Assembly: GCA_035390885.1 (NCBI GenBank)
Contig: DAOOUW010000016.1
Location: forward strand, 1 to 42,003
Direction of reading: 5' to 3'
From: JAOAFT01 sp035390885
Lineage (GTDB): Bacteria; Bacteroidota; Ignavibacteria; UBA10030
Length of the DNA stretch: 42,003 nucleotides
Part shown: one piece after another, positions 15,485 through 24,242 of the stretch
Numbering within the stretch: the first letter of the stretch is position 1
Layout of the letters: every line of letters begins with the position of its first letter
Translations under genes and position numbers: made by a program
Notes under the pieces: generated by a model
Told to the model about the DNA's origin: nothing
Seen by the model: the letters and a program-made list of their open reading frames with translations, nothing else
The model's database searches: none

Positions 15485-15694
15485 ATGAGTAGTACATCAG
15501 AGAGAAAGACGGAAATAATTTTTCCAATTCATAATTTTGTTCGCGCATCGTCGCTCGCATTGATTTTGTTTATTGTTTTTCTTTTTATAGAACCGCCTGT
15601 AACAATTTTTGGATGGCTCTTTGGCGTTGCACTGAGTTTATTGTTACTTTATCTTTGTGTTCAGAGTATCATTATTTTTAGGAAACAGAAATGA
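15485..15694 (+). CDS. Small two-helix membrane protein
   Basis: A 69-residue protein with two predicted membrane segments (ASSLALILFIVFLFI and IFGWLFGVALSLLLLYLCV) and short charged ends. No family is recognised. It overlaps namZ by 4 nt (ATGA), so translation is coupled. It may be an inner-membrane partner of the cell-wall enzyme. Confidence 0.65.
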   Translation: MSSTSERKTEIIFPIHNFVRASSLALILFIVFLFIEPPVTIFGWLFGVALSLLLLYLCVQSIIIFRKQK

Positions 15695-16938
15695 AAAGGA
15701 AAGCATTTCTTTTATTAGGAATATTACTGTGTCTCTTTGCTTCTGCCAGCGCACAGAAAGCAAAAGTGAAAACCGGAATCGAGGTTCTGAAGGAACGCCA
15801 TTTCGATATTCTCGTTGGGAAAAGAGTTGCTCTTATTACAAATCCAACTGGCATTACTTCAAATTTTCAAAGCACAATCGACATTCTATACTCTGCATCA
15901 GGTGTGCGACTTGTTGCGCTCTTAAGTCCTGAGCATGGAATACGCGGCGATGTGCCCGCCGGAAAGGAAGCAAACAATGGATTCGATGTTGTTACAGGTT
16001 TGCCGGTATATTCTCTCTATGGAAGAACGCGGAAACCAACAGAGGAAATGCTGGATAGTGTTGATGTGATTGTCTATGATATACAGGATATTGGTGTGCG
16101 ATCTTATACATACATTTCCACACTTGGACTTGCAATGGAAGCGGCTGCTGAGCGAAAAATTCCATTTGTAGTTTTGGACAGACCAAATCCGCTTACGGGA
16201 GTTCGTGTTGAAGGGACAATGCTCAATCCGAGCTTTAAATCCTTTATTGGAGCGTATCCAATTCCGTATGTCTATGGAATGACGGTTGGTGAATTGGCGA
16301 GGATGATCAACGGTGAAAAATGGTTGGGAGATGGCGCTCTTACGTGTGAGTTGACAGTGATTCCAATGGAAGGATGGCATCGCTCGATGTGGTGGGATGA
16401 AACTGGATTGCCGTGGGTTCCAACTTCTCCGCATATTCCTCATTCGTTTACGCCAATGTATTATGTAATGACAGGTTTACTTGGTGAATTGGGAACAGCA
16501 AATCAAGGCGTAGGTTACACATTGCCGTTCGAACTTGTAGGAGCGCCGTGGATCAATGGCGCCGTGCTTGCTCGCTATTTGAACAGTTTATCCATCCCTG
16601 GCGTACAATTTCGCGCAATGACTTATACGCCTTTCTATATGGATACGACTGGAATTTTGTATCGAGGAGTTCAAATCCATGTCATGAACAGAGACGAGGT
16701 ATCTTTTACTCGTGTGCAGTTATCGGTTCTTCATGCATTAGTGACGTTATTTCCAGATTACGATATTTTTATTCGTGCGCGACCGGAAAAATTATTAGCC
16801 TTCGATAAAGCGATTGGTTCTGATTCTATTCGGCGAGCGTTGCAAAATGGAACTTCTATCGAATATCTTCTGAAAACAATTGACCAACAATGTTCTGCGT
16901 TCTGTAAACAAAGGCAAAGATATCTGCTGTACAAGTAA
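15691..16938 (+). CDS. namZ: Exo-beta-N-acetylmuramidase NamZ-type (DUF1343)
   Basis: A 415-residue exported protein with signal peptide MKRKAFLLLGILLCLFASAS. The DUF1343 core is clear: GKRVALITNPTGI, then LLSPEHGIRGDVPAGKE, DVIVYDIQDIGVRSYTYIST, FVVLDRPNPL, MTVGELARMING and WVPTSPHIPH. The founding enzyme, B. subtilis NamZ, removes MurNAc from the non-reducing end of peptidoglycan fragments. The acidic residues of the EHG and DIQDIG motifs are the likely active site. This suggests recovery of cell-wall sugars in the periplasm. No muramic-acid kinase or hexosaminidase gene lies next to it. Confidence 0.9.
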   Translation: MKRKAFLLLGILLCLFASASAQKAKVKTGIEVLKERHFDILVGKRVALITNPTGITSNFQSTIDILYSASGVRLVALLSPEHGIRGDVPAGKEANNGFDVVTGLPVYSLYGRTRKPTEEMLDSVDVIVYDIQDIGVRSYTYISTLGLAMEAAAERKIPFVVLDRPNPLTGVRVEGTMLNPSFKSFIGAYPIPYVYGMTVGELARMINGEKWLGDGALTCELTVIPMEGWHRSMWWDETGLPWVPTSPHIPHSFTPMYYVMTGLLGELGTANQGVGYTLPFELVGAPWINGAVLARYLNSLSIPGVQFRAMTYTPFYMDTTGILYRGVQIHVMNRDEVSFTRVQLSVLHALVTLFPDYDIFIRARPEKLLAFDKAIGSDSIRRALQNGTSIEYLLKTIDQQCSAFCKQRQRYLLYK

Positions 16939-16963
16939 GAAAACTGCATACAATATTCTCTCA

Positions 16964-16988
16964 CGCAGATATTGCAGATTTGCGCAGA
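16964..16988. repeat. Short imperfect GCAGAT tandem repeat
   Basis: CGCAGAT, GCAGAT and CGCAGA follow each other at about 9-10 bp spacing in the 215-nt interval between namZ and trxA. It is small and of unknown role. Confidence 0.4.
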
Positions 16989-17153
16989 GATGATTTACGT
17001 TAGGTTTTATTGTATACACCGATATGAAAATGAGACGCGCTCTCTATCGATCCCTTAAAAGTGGCTCATTGAATCCTTTGCATTATTATTGCATCATATC
17101 AATAGAGCAATAAAAAAATCAAAGAACATTTACATTGAAAGAAGGGTCATTGT

Positions 17154-17519
17154 ATGACAGAAGAACTTACGAAAGACAAGTTTTTACAAAAAGTATTTAA
17201 TTTTGAAACAAATCAAGATTGGAAATTTGAAGGTGATAAACCTGCGATTATAGATTTTTGGGCGCCGTGGTGCGGACCTTGTAGAATGGTTGGACCAATT
17301 CTAGAAGAACTTTCAGAAGAGTACAAAGGGAAGATCGATTTTTATAAAGTGAATGTTGACGATGAGCAAGAATTAGCTTCAGTATTTGGTATAAAGAGTA
17401 TTCCGTCTCTGCTTTTTGTCCCAAAGGATGGAACTCCTAAAATGGCAGTTGGAGCGCTACCAAAGGAAGCTCTCATCGAAGCAATCACAAACGAATTAGG
17501 CGTAATTTCTAAAAAATAG
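17154..17519 (+). CDS. trxA: Thioredoxin
   Basis: A 121-residue cytoplasmic disulfide reductase. The active site WCGPC lies at residues 39-43 within IIDFWAPWCGPCRMVGP, the cis-proline loop is KSIPSLLF, and VNVDDEQELASVFGI matches the family. There is no signal peptide. It is about 12 residues longer than E. coli TrxA at the N-terminus. The ribosome binding site is AAGAAGGG. It is followed by a strong terminator, so it is probably monocistronic. Confidence 0.95.
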   Translation: MTEELTKDKFLQKVFNFETNQDWKFEGDKPAIIDFWAPWCGPCRMVGPILEELSEEYKGKIDFYKVNVDDEQELASVFGIKSIPSLLFVPKDGTPKMAVGALPKEALIEAITNELGVISKK

Positions 17520-17554
17520 CTATCCAATATCCTGTTTCATATCCTCCTTATGTT

Positions 17555-17599
17555 CACGGAGTAAGAGGTGAATACTTTTACTCCGTGTTTTCTTTTTTT
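17555..17599 (+). terminator. Rho-independent terminator of trxA
   Basis: CACGGAGTAA (17555-17564) and TTACTCCGTG (17578-17587) form a perfect 10-bp stem followed by TTTTCTTTTTTT. Confidence 0.95.
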
Positions 17600-17658
17600 A
17601 GTAGAAATAAAATAATGATTTAGGTTGCAATACATTCAACTTGATTCAAATTGATTCT

Positions 17659-18315
17659 CTACGATTTCACCGTTGAATCTGAACCGGCTGGCGGAGGAAT
17701 CGAATGCGTCGAGGTAATAGCTTGATATTTACTGATGAGTATGAGAGCGTTGCTTAGTAGTTCGTACACTGCTTCTAAAGTTGATTGTATAGATTTATCA
17801 TTATTTTGGAATGAGGTATTTTGTCGAATAGAATCAATGTGAAGTTTTGCAGCTGCAATTTGATTGCCAATACTATCTGCAACAGAAAGAGCCATTTGAA
17901 GCAAAGCGGCTTTTTCAGCGTCTTCAGCAATACGTTGTTCAAGCGACTTTACGCGAATGCCAACACGAATACGCGCGAGAAGTTCTTCGGGCTTGAACGG
18001 TTTTGGTAAATAATCGTCAGCTCCTGTATCAAGCCCGGCTACTATATCATCGGTCGAAGCTCTTCCCGAAACCATGATAATGTATGGTTGGCGTTGACTT
18101 AACTCCTTGTGTACTATTTGCAAGATATCAATTCCGCTCATGTCGGGCATTTGCCAATCCAGAACAACTACATCGGGATAGAATTCCGAAATTTTGGATA
18201 ACCCATCTTTTGCAGATGTTACCCCGATTGCTGTATAGTGATGAAATTCAAGGAGCGTCTGAAGCGTAGTAACTACATCACGATCATCATCAATAATAAG
18301 TATCTTGTTTCCCAT
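17659..18315 (-). CDS. Orphan response regulator (REC domain with helical C-terminus)
   Basis: A 218-residue protein. Residues 1-122 form a receiver domain with the acidic cluster D9-D11, phospho-acceptor D53 (VVVLDWQMPD), S83 and the conserved K105 (LPKPFKP). The remaining roughly 95 residues are helical (RIRVGIRVKSLEQRIAEDAE, then LQMALSVADSIGNQIAAAKL), with a Pro/Ser-rich tail. No DNA-binding or enzymatic output domain is visible, so the output is probably by protein contact or dimer formation. No histidine kinase lies nearby. It is divergent from the U32 gene across 116 nt. Confidence 0.88.
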   Translation of the reverse strand: MGNKILIIDDDRDVVTTLQTLLEFHHYTAIGVTSAKDGLSKISEFYPDVVVLDWQMPDMSGIDILQIVHKELSQRQPYIIMVSGRASTDDIVAGLDTGADDYLPKPFKPEELLARIRVGIRVKSLEQRIAEDAEKAALLQMALSVADSIGNQIAAAKLHIDSIRQNTSFQNNDKSIQSTLEAVYELLSNALILISKYQAITSTHSIPPPAGSDSTVKS

Positions 18316-18431
18316 AGTATTGTAAGAATAATTGAAACAATCTACCTGTTTTGAACAAGAGAATCAAATTCTATCATTAAGAATACAAGCAACGAACATT
18401 CTCAATTATTTTGATATATTGAAATAGTTCT

Positions 18432-20327
18432 ATGGATACACAAGAAAAGCATAATAAAACAAAGATTGAACTTCTTGCACCTGCTCGAGATCTGGAGTGC
18501 GGTATTGCAGCAATTCACTATGGCGCAGACGCTGTGTATGTTGGAGCTCCGAAATTTGGTGCGCGTAAAGCCGTTGGTTTACCACCGAAGGATATTGAAA
18601 CGATTATCAACGAAGCTCATAAATATTGGGGTCGAGTGTATGTTGCGCTGAATACTATCCTTTACGATAACGAATTTGATGAAGCAATCTCCATTATTCG
18701 TTCTGTATACTCGATGGGAGCTGATGGTATCATCATTCAAGATCTCGGGCTACTTGAACTTGATTTGCCGCCGATTCCTCTTATTGCCAGTACTCAAATG
18801 CATAATTACGATGTTGCACATATCCAATTTTTAGAACAAGTTGGTTTTCAGCGTGCAATACTTGCTCGTGAGTTGACGCTTGAGGATATTCGAAAGATTC
18901 GTAATAGCACATCGCTTGAGTTAGAAGCTTTCATTCATGGCTCTCTCTGTGTGTCCTTCAGCGGAAGATGTTACTTAAGTTATGCTACACAGCATCGAAG
19001 TGCGAACCGGGGAGAATGCGCGCAACCTTGTCGTCTTCCATATTCCCTCTCTACGCTTGATGGCAAATCTATTGCGGAGAACGAATATTTGCTTTCTCTG
19101 AAAGATCTTAATCTATCTCGTTATCTCTCGGATTTACTTTCCGCTGGTGTTACGTCTTTTAAAATAGAAGGTCGCCTGAAAGATATTTCGTATGTGAAGA
19201 ATGTTACTGCCTTCTATCGGCAGCAGCTCGATGCACTCCTTGCCTCGGATACCTCATTTGAGAAGAGTTCCTCTGGAAAGATGTTCTATACTTTTAATCC
19301 TGAACCATCGAAGACATTCAACAGAGGATTTACGACGTATTTTCTGTATGGGAGACAAAAAGATATTCTTTCTCGGTTTACCCCAAAATCTATTGGAGCT
19401 TGTGTAGGAAAAGTTAAGGAAGTGCGAGGAAATTATATTCGGGTGGATTCCAATGAACAATTTCGCGCAGGAGATGGCTTGTGCTTCTTCGATTCAGAAA
19501 ATAAATTGTGCGGTACCAGAGTGGAAAAGGTGGAAGGTCATAATCTTTTACTTGCGGAAAGTAATGGAATAAAAGTTGGTACGGAATTGTTTAGAAATTT
19601 TGATGCCGCTTTTGACAAGGAGCTAAATCGTAATCCAACAAAGCGGAAAATTTCTGTAACAATTGAATTCAATGAATTGCCATCAGTTTTTGAATTGATT
19701 GCTGTTGATGAAGATGGAAATAAAGCTCGGATTGAAAGAGCGCTAACGCATTCGCTTGCAAAGAATAAAGAACTTGCGATGCGAACACTACATACTCAAC
19801 TTTCAAAATCGGGTGGAACAATCTTCGATGTTAAAAAAGTAAAGATAGATATTGCTGTTCCTTATCTTTTTACGGTAAAAGAGTTGAACAACATACGGCG
19901 GGATGTGTTACAGCAATTAGAACGTGAACGCATTGCTCATTTCCCCAAAATATTTATTCAAAGAAAAGAGAATCCACTTGCTGCATTTCTCGAGAAAGCG
20001 CTGAATTATTCTTATAATGTCAGTAATTCCTATGTCGAACAATTTTATAAGCGATTTGGTGTGGAAAAGATCGAGAAGGCATTTGAATTAACAGATGATC
20101 ATAATGGCAAAGTAGTAATGACGACAAAGCATTGCTTGCGATTCTACTTTGATTTATGTAACGGGAAAAAAGGGAAGAATGAGCCCCTTGTCCTTACAGG
20201 ACGAGGTTTCCGTTATTTACTTTCGTTTCAGTGCAATGATTGTGTTATGAAAGTTATCTTGGATGAGAAGAAAGATAAAAGAATGTGCACCCGGGGGGAG
20301 TCGAACCCCCAACCTACAGCTTCGTAG
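18432..20327 (+). CDS. U32-family protein, RlhA-like (23S rRNA hydroxylation)
   Basis: A 631-residue protein of the former peptidase U32 family. The barrel begins IELLAPARDLECGIAAIHYG. Four cysteines (C173, C180, C196, C200, in LCVSFSGRC and RGECAQPCR) match the iron-sulfur ligands of this family. The length and the long C-terminal part (DUF3656-like) fit RlhA/YdcP, which hydroxylates C2501 of 23S rRNA, better than the shorter TrhP. The conserved body ends near CNDCVMKVI. The last 14 codons (20286-20327) are read from the antisense strand of the tRNA-Arg gene, so the native stop seems to have been displaced into the tRNA. A terminator follows at 20374. Confidence 0.85.
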   Translation: MDTQEKHNKTKIELLAPARDLECGIAAIHYGADAVYVGAPKFGARKAVGLPPKDIETIINEAHKYWGRVYVALNTILYDNEFDEAISIIRSVYSMGADGIIIQDLGLLELDLPPIPLIASTQMHNYDVAHIQFLEQVGFQRAILARELTLEDIRKIRNSTSLELEAFIHGSLCVSFSGRCYLSYATQHRSANRGECAQPCRLPYSLSTLDGKSIAENEYLLSLKDLNLSRYLSDLLSAGVTSFKIEGRLKDISYVKNVTAFYRQQLDALLASDTSFEKSSSGKMFYTFNPEPSKTFNRGFTTYFLYGRQKDILSRFTPKSIGACVGKVKEVRGNYIRVDSNEQFRAGDGLCFFDSENKLCGTRVEKVEGHNLLLAESNGIKVGTELFRNFDAAFDKELNRNPTKRKISVTIEFNELPSVFELIAVDEDGNKARIERALTHSLAKNKELAMRTLHTQLSKSGGTIFDVKKVKIDIAVPYLFTVKELNNIRRDVLQQLERERIAHFPKIFIQRKENPLAAFLEKALNYSYNVSNSYVEQFYKRFGVEKIEKAFELTDDHNGKVVMTTKHCLRFYFDLCNGKKGKNEPLVLTGRGFRYLLSFQCNDCVMKVILDEKKDKRMCTRGESNPQPTAS

Positions 20328-20359
20328 GCTGGCGCTCTATCCAATTGAGCTACAGGTGC
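20286..20359 (-). tRNA. tRNA-Arg (anticodon ACG)
   Basis: A 74-nt cloverleaf on the minus strand. The acceptor stem is GCACCTG/CGGGTGC with A73, the D stem is GCTC/GAGC, the anticodon loop CTACGAA gives ACG, and the T stem is GGGGG/CCCCC. CCA is not encoded. The first anticodon-stem pair (27-43) is a C/U mismatch. A34 would need conversion to inosine by TadA. The 3' half lies antisense to the end of the U32 gene. Confidence 0.95.
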
Positions 20360-20373
20360 CAATGAATCAAAAA

Positions 20374-20397
20374 GCAACCTTTCGGTTGCCTTTTTTT
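20374..20397 (+). terminator. Bidirectional terminator between tRNA-Asp and the U32 gene end
   Basis: GCAACC (20374-20379), loop TTTC and GGTTGC (20384-20389), followed by CTTTTTTT on the plus strand. On the minus strand the same stem has a GAAA loop and is followed by TTTTT, so it can also end the tRNA-Asp transcript. Confidence 0.85.
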
Positions 20398-20398
20398 G

Positions 20399-20473
20399 CG
20401 GGGCCGACGAGTCTCGAACTCGCGACCTCCTGCGTGACAGGCAGGCGCTCTAACCAAGCTGAGCTACGACCCC
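20399..20473 (-). tRNA. tRNA-Asp (anticodon GTC)
   Basis: A 75-nt cloverleaf on the minus strand. The acceptor stem is GGGGTCG/CGGCCCC with G73, and the anticodon arm is CCTGC-CTGTCAC-GCAGG. G73 and GTC are the aspartate identity elements. CCA is not encoded. It lies 39 nt upstream of tRNA-Arg(ACG), with a terminator between them. Confidence 0.96.
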
Positions 20474-20627
20474 ATTTATTTATTGATCAATTTAACATTC
20501 ATTTTCACTCAAATCAAGGACAAAATTGGGAAGCGTACTTGAAATCGTTTGATGATTTAATAGGAATATAGTGAGAAGTAAGCATAGAAAAATTTATAGA
20601 TACAAAACAAATTATGAAAGATTTTTA

Positions 20628-20657
20628 TTGACTTTAGAAAGGGAATTTCACTATATT
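20628..20657 (+). promoter_or_regulatory. Sigma-70-type promoter of the HU gene
   Basis: TTGACT (20628-20633), an 18-bp spacer and TATATT (20652-20657), giving a leader of about 75 nt before the HU start. Confidence 0.7.
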
Positions 20658-20740
20658 TTCACAAGAAAATTTAGATGAAGGCAAGCTTGTATTTTTATAA
20701 TTACCAAAAACTAATCACATACTTATAGAAGGATTGTATT

Positions 20741-21028
20741 ATGGCAAAAGCAATGACGAAAAGCCAAATTGCGGCTCATCTTGCAAGCAAGTTCAATATT
20801 AAAAAGAAAGACGCAGTTGGCATATTAGAAGAACTTGCAAATTTAGCTTATCGGGAAGCTAAAAATTCATTTACACTACCGGGCATTGGAAAGCTCGTTC
20901 TCGTTGAGCGTAAAGCACGCATTGGACGAAATCCAGCTACCGGCGAACAGATTCAAATTCCTGCTAAGACTGTAGTGAAGTTTCGTGTTGCAAAAGCTGC
21001 AAAAGAAGCTATCTTAAAAGCTCAGTAA
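20741..21028 (+). CDS. HU/IHF-family DNA-binding protein
   Basis: A 95-residue nucleoid protein. The helical N-terminal half is MTKSQIAAHLASKFNIKKKD. The DNA-binding arm carries LPGIGKLVLVERKARIGRNP, with the Pro at the tip (RNPATGEQIQIPAKTVVKF), and the protein ends with a Lys-rich helix. Length is normal for HU. The ribosome binding site is AGAAGGA. It has its own promoter (20628-20657) and terminator (21050-21081), so it is probably a single-gene, highly expressed unit. HU and IHF subunits cannot be told apart with certainty. Confidence 0.94.
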   Translation: MAKAMTKSQIAAHLASKFNIKKKDAVGILEELANLAYREAKNSFTLPGIGKLVLVERKARIGRNPATGEQIQIPAKTVVKFRVAKAAKEAILKAQ

Positions 21029-21049
21029 TCTCGTACTTCGCTAACGACG

Positions 21050-21081
21050 AGCGCCGCCCTTTTTGACGGCGCTTTTTTTTT
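21050..21081 (+). terminator. Rho-independent terminator of the HU gene
   Basis: AGCGCCG (21050-21056) and CGGCGCT (21067-21073) form a GC-rich 7-bp stem followed by a run of eight or more Ts. Confidence 0.95.
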
Positions 21082-21134
21082 GATTCTGTTCCTCGATTGT
21101 TTTTTTATTTTTTATAGAAAAAACGAAGTGTTAT

Positions 21135-23327
21135 ATGAAACATTCACAGAAACCGACTTTATATCTTAACATTATATGGCATCAGCATCAACCTTCCTAT
21201 GTAGATCCAATTAGTGAACAGCTTCAGGGTCCATGGGTTCGCACACATGGCACCAAAGATTACTACGATATGGCTGCTATACTTGAGCAATATCCCGATG
21301 TTCACTGTACAATTAATCTTACTTCATCCTTATTATTTCAACTACAGGAATATTATGTAGCACGCCTTGTTCCATTCCTCGATAAGGATAAAAAATACAT
21401 TGATAGCGATGCATATTTTGCAATGTTTGGCGGTAAAACCGATCCATGGATTGATCTTGCTCTAAAATCAACTGAGTCTTTTACTTCTCACGATCAAGAA
21501 TATTTACTTACGAATGAATGGAATGCTTTTGGTATAAGCGAAGTAATGATTCAACGATTCCCTCAATACTTTGCTTTGCGTGAACATTTTAGGGATGTTG
21601 GCGCAGAAGGCTTGACAGTGCAGGAAATGAGAAGCATAAAATTCTGGTTTTTTGCAGCTTACTTTGACCCTGATTTTTTGGAACATCCAGTGAAACTTGC
21701 CTCTGGAAAAGTTGTCGATCTTACGGACTGCATACGATGTACCAAGAACGGTCAATATGTTTCAGCAAGTTCTATTACTGAGCAAATGTGTAATAGAATT
21801 GTTGCCGAAGCAGTGAAAGTTTTAGAAGCAATCGTTCCAATTCACAAAAAATTAATGTTTCATCCAGCTTTGAAGAAAGGGCAAATAGAGTTACTGACGA
21901 CGCCGTTCTATCATCCTATTTTGCCACTAATTATTGATTCGGATGTTGCGAAGATATGTCAACCGAACGATCCAATGCCGACGCGCTTTCATTATCCACA
22001 GGATGCCGAAGCGCAAGTTGAAAAAGCTATTTGTTATTTTGAAGAGTTATTTGGCGAGAAACCTATTGGAATGTGGCCCGCGGAAGGAGCGGTCTCGCAA
22101 GATGTACTTGAAGTGTTTGAACGAAAAGGGATCAAATGGATTGCAACGGACGAAAAGATTTTATTTAACTCAAGAAGTGAGCACAAAGAATGTTATTATC
22201 CATACGCATCGAAATACAATGTTGCGCTTGTTTTCCGGAACACAGAACTTTCAGACAAAATTGGTTTTGTGTATAAAGATTTCAACGGAAAAGATGCGGC
22301 TCACGATTTTATTAACCGTGTATTACATTTTTGTCCAGCTGAAGGAGAAAGAGATAGACTTCTGACAGTTATTCTCGATGGCGAGAATGCCTGGGAATGG
22401 TATAAATATGATAACGATGGGAAGAATTTCCTCCATACGCTCTATTCAGAACTAACGAAACGTTTCGAAACTAAAGAGATTGTAACGACAACTGTAAGTG
22501 AATATATTACTGGAAATCCTAAAAGAGGAATCATGCCGCATCCACTTGATTCGATGCACACAATCGAATGGCTTTGGCCTGGTTCCTGGATCAATGCAAA
22601 TTACGATACATGGATTGGCGATGAGGAAGAGAATCAAGCGTGGGAATATCTTCGGACTGCTCGTGAAGATCTCGGAAAATCAGGTATATCAAGTCCGGAT
22701 TATTCCGCGCCTCTACCAGAAAAAGATTCCAAACAATATTATGCGCGGATGGCGTGGGAATCACTCTATGCTGCTGAAGGTTCAGATTGGTTCTGGTGGT
22801 ATGGCGCTGACCAAAATGCTCCTTCAGGTTTAGAACCATTTGATAAGATTTTTTTGACGCATCTCAATAATATTTACCAGTTTGCAAAACTTGCGGGCAG
22901 TTCAATGCCCGCTCGTTCTTTTAAACCGATTAAATTAAAAAGCTCAGTATCATCAGTCGCTGGCGGAACTATGTTGCAAAGCAGTGAGGAATTTGTTACG
23001 GTTATTTTTCAATGCGATGCAAGGAATATGTACGTTCGAAAGGCAATTTACATTGTTGGGAATCATGAATTACTTGGGAACTGGGTGCCAAATCAAGTGC
23101 AGATGTACGATGATGGGACACACGGCGATCGACAGGCTGGCGATAATATATGGACGCTCGAACTGCAATTTCCTGTTGGTACAGTCTTAGAATATAAATT
23201 TACTAACAGCGGACCTAAAGGTAGTTGGTATCCTGGTGAAGAATTTCCCGGCTTAAACAGAAGAATCGTTGTTTCTCAGACTCCGTCTAATAGAATTGTG
23301 CTACTCGATGTATTTGGTAAAATTTAG
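21135..23327 (+). CDS. Glycoside hydrolase family 57 alpha-glucanase with a starch-binding-like domain
   Basis: A 730-residue protein without a signal peptide, so probably cytoplasmic and acting on glycogen or maltodextrin. The GH57 catalytic domain begins NIIWHQHQPSYVDP (W15-P20). The candidate nucleophile is E317 in GMWPAEGAVS and the candidate acid/base is D415 in VILDGENAWEW. From about residue 615 a CBM20-like domain follows (VTVIFQCDARN, then IYIVGNHELLGNW, then YDDGTHGDRQAGDNIWT and LEYKFTNSG). The likely activity is alpha-amylase or amylopullulanase-like, but GH57 also includes branching and transfer enzymes. The start ATG lies 53 nt after the HU terminator and lacks an evident Shine-Dalgarno. 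Confidence 0.9.
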   Translation: MKHSQKPTLYLNIIWHQHQPSYVDPISEQLQGPWVRTHGTKDYYDMAAILEQYPDVHCTINLTSSLLFQLQEYYVARLVPFLDKDKKYIDSDAYFAMFGGKTDPWIDLALKSTESFTSHDQEYLLTNEWNAFGISEVMIQRFPQYFALREHFRDVGAEGLTVQEMRSIKFWFFAAYFDPDFLEHPVKLASGKVVDLTDCIRCTKNGQYVSASSITEQMCNRIVAEAVKVLEAIVPIHKKLMFHPALKKGQIELLTTPFYHPILPLIIDSDVAKICQPNDPMPTRFHYPQDAEAQVEKAICYFEELFGEKPIGMWPAEGAVSQDVLEVFERKGIKWIATDEKILFNSRSEHKECYYPYASKYNVALVFRNTELSDKIGFVYKDFNGKDAAHDFINRVLHFCPAEGERDRLLTVILDGENAWEWYKYDNDGKNFLHTLYSELTKRFETKEIVTTTVSEYITGNPKRGIMPHPLDSMHTIEWLWPGSWINANYDTWIGDEEENQAWEYLRTAREDLGKSGISSPDYSAPLPEKDSKQYYARMAWESLYAAEGSDWFWWYGADQNAPSGLEPFDKIFLTHLNNIYQFAKLAGSSMPARSFKPIKLKSSVSSVAGGTMLQSSEEFVTVIFQCDARNMYVRKAIYIVGNHELLGNWVPNQVQMYDDGTHGDRQAGDNIWTLELQFPVGTVLEYKFTNSGPKGSWYPGEEFPGLNRRIVVSQTPSNRIVLLDVFGKI

Positions 23328-23542
23328 TGTTTATTATGGTTGAGAATATTTTAATTGTGAGTGTTTAGCTCAAAATATATTTTCAATTTTAGCATCGGTA
23401 ATTTCTAACTCTTTAAGTATTGTTACGAACATCTTCTTCTCACCTATACAATTAATTGTTAGAAGAGTATATTCTTTTATGCCACAACAGATATCTTCTC
23501 GTTTTTCTTTTGCGAATTATTTGTTTATGCGGCAGGCAAAGA

Positions 23543-23567
23543 AAGGGAAAAATTTTGTATCATTAGG
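23543..23567 (+). promoter_or_regulatory. Candidate promoter element upstream of yjbQ
   Basis: AAGGGAAAAATTTTGTAT followed by CATTAGG. Nearly the same string occurs upstream of mnmA (38145-38168). It lies about 43 nt before the first copy of the yjbQ start. The rest of the 265-nt interval after the GH57 gene shows nothing else. Confidence 0.35.
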
Positions 23568-23592
23568 GAGTCGTAGCAATACGAATGGCAAC

Positions 23593-23802
23593 AGTGGAAG
23601 GGAAGAATTATGAAATTCTATACAGATTATTTATGGTTCAATACCAANNNNNNNNNNNNNNNNNNNNNNNNNNNNNNNNNNNNNNNNNNNNNNNNNNNNN
23701 NNNNNNNNNNNNNNNNNNNNNNNNNNNNNNNNNNNNNNNNNNNNNNNAGTGGAAGGGAAGAATTATGAAATTCTATACAGATTATTTATGGTTCAATACC
23801 AA
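23593..23802. other. Assembly join: 100 N (23648-23747) flanked by a 55-bp duplicate
   Basis: Bases 23593-23647 and 23748-23802 are identical (55 bp, starting AGTGGAAGGGAAG). Removing the Ns and one copy gives continuous sequence with a single yjbQ start. The long open frame that crosses the Ns is an artefact. Confidence 0.95.
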
Positions 23803-24178
23803 AAAACATCGTGAGTATATCAATATTACTGGAAACCTCGAAGAAATACTTGCGAAGAGCGGCATTCGTGAAGGGATGATGCTGGTCTCGGCAATGCATA
23901 TTACGGCTGGAGTATATGTCAATGATGCTGAACTTGGACTTATTCAGGATATTGATGAATGGCTGGAAACGCTGGCGCCATTCAAGCCGACGTATCGTCA
24001 TCATCGAACTGGCGAAACAAATGGCGATGCACATTTGAAAAGTCTGTTGATACACCACGAAGTAATTGTTCCAATTACCAGCGGTAAACTCGATCTTGGT
24101 CCCTGGCAACAAGTTTACTATGCAGAATTCGATGGTCAACGGCGGAAGCGTGTTATTGTAAAAGTGATGGGGGAATGA
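23765..24178 (+). CDS. yjbQ: YjbQ family protein (UPF0047)
   Basis: A 137-residue soluble protein of the YjbQ/UPF0047 family, which has been linked to a secondary thiamine-phosphate synthase activity of uncertain physiological role. The conserved C-terminal signature is present: GETNGDAHLKSLLIHHEV, then VPITSGKLDLGPWQQVYY and EFDGQRRKRVIVKV. The metal-binding His and Asp residues of the NGDAH motif are kept. The ATG at 23765 has GGAAGGGAAG immediately upstream. The same start also appears at 23610 in the duplicated copy before the N run. The family is small and well conserved but its role in vivo is unsettled. Confidence 0.88.
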   Translation: MKFYTDYLWFNTKKHREYINITGNLEEILAKSGIREGMMLVSAMHITAGVYVNDAELGLIQDIDEWLETLAPFKPTYRHHRTGETNGDAHLKSLLIHHEVIVPITSGKLDLGPWQQVYYAEFDGQRRKRVIVKVMGE

Positions 24179-24242
24179 ACAAGAATCGTATATTTAAATT
24201 TTAGCATGAAGATTCTAATCTTGTAAAGACATAGATCGGTCA

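Noticed and set aside
20263..20571. A 102-codon plus-strand open frame across the two tRNA genes
   Set aside because: It is the antisense translation of tRNA-Arg and tRNA-Asp (GGSRTPNLQLRRLALYPIELQ-type product), a common false annotation.
23593..23647. 55-bp direct repeats as a biological repeat family
   Set aside because: Each pair is unique to its own N run, lies inside a gene and disappears when the join is collapsed.
23585..24178. A 197-codon frame crossing the N run before yjbQ
   Set aside because: Its first part is yjbQ sequence read out of frame and its middle is Ns. The true gene is 23765-24178.
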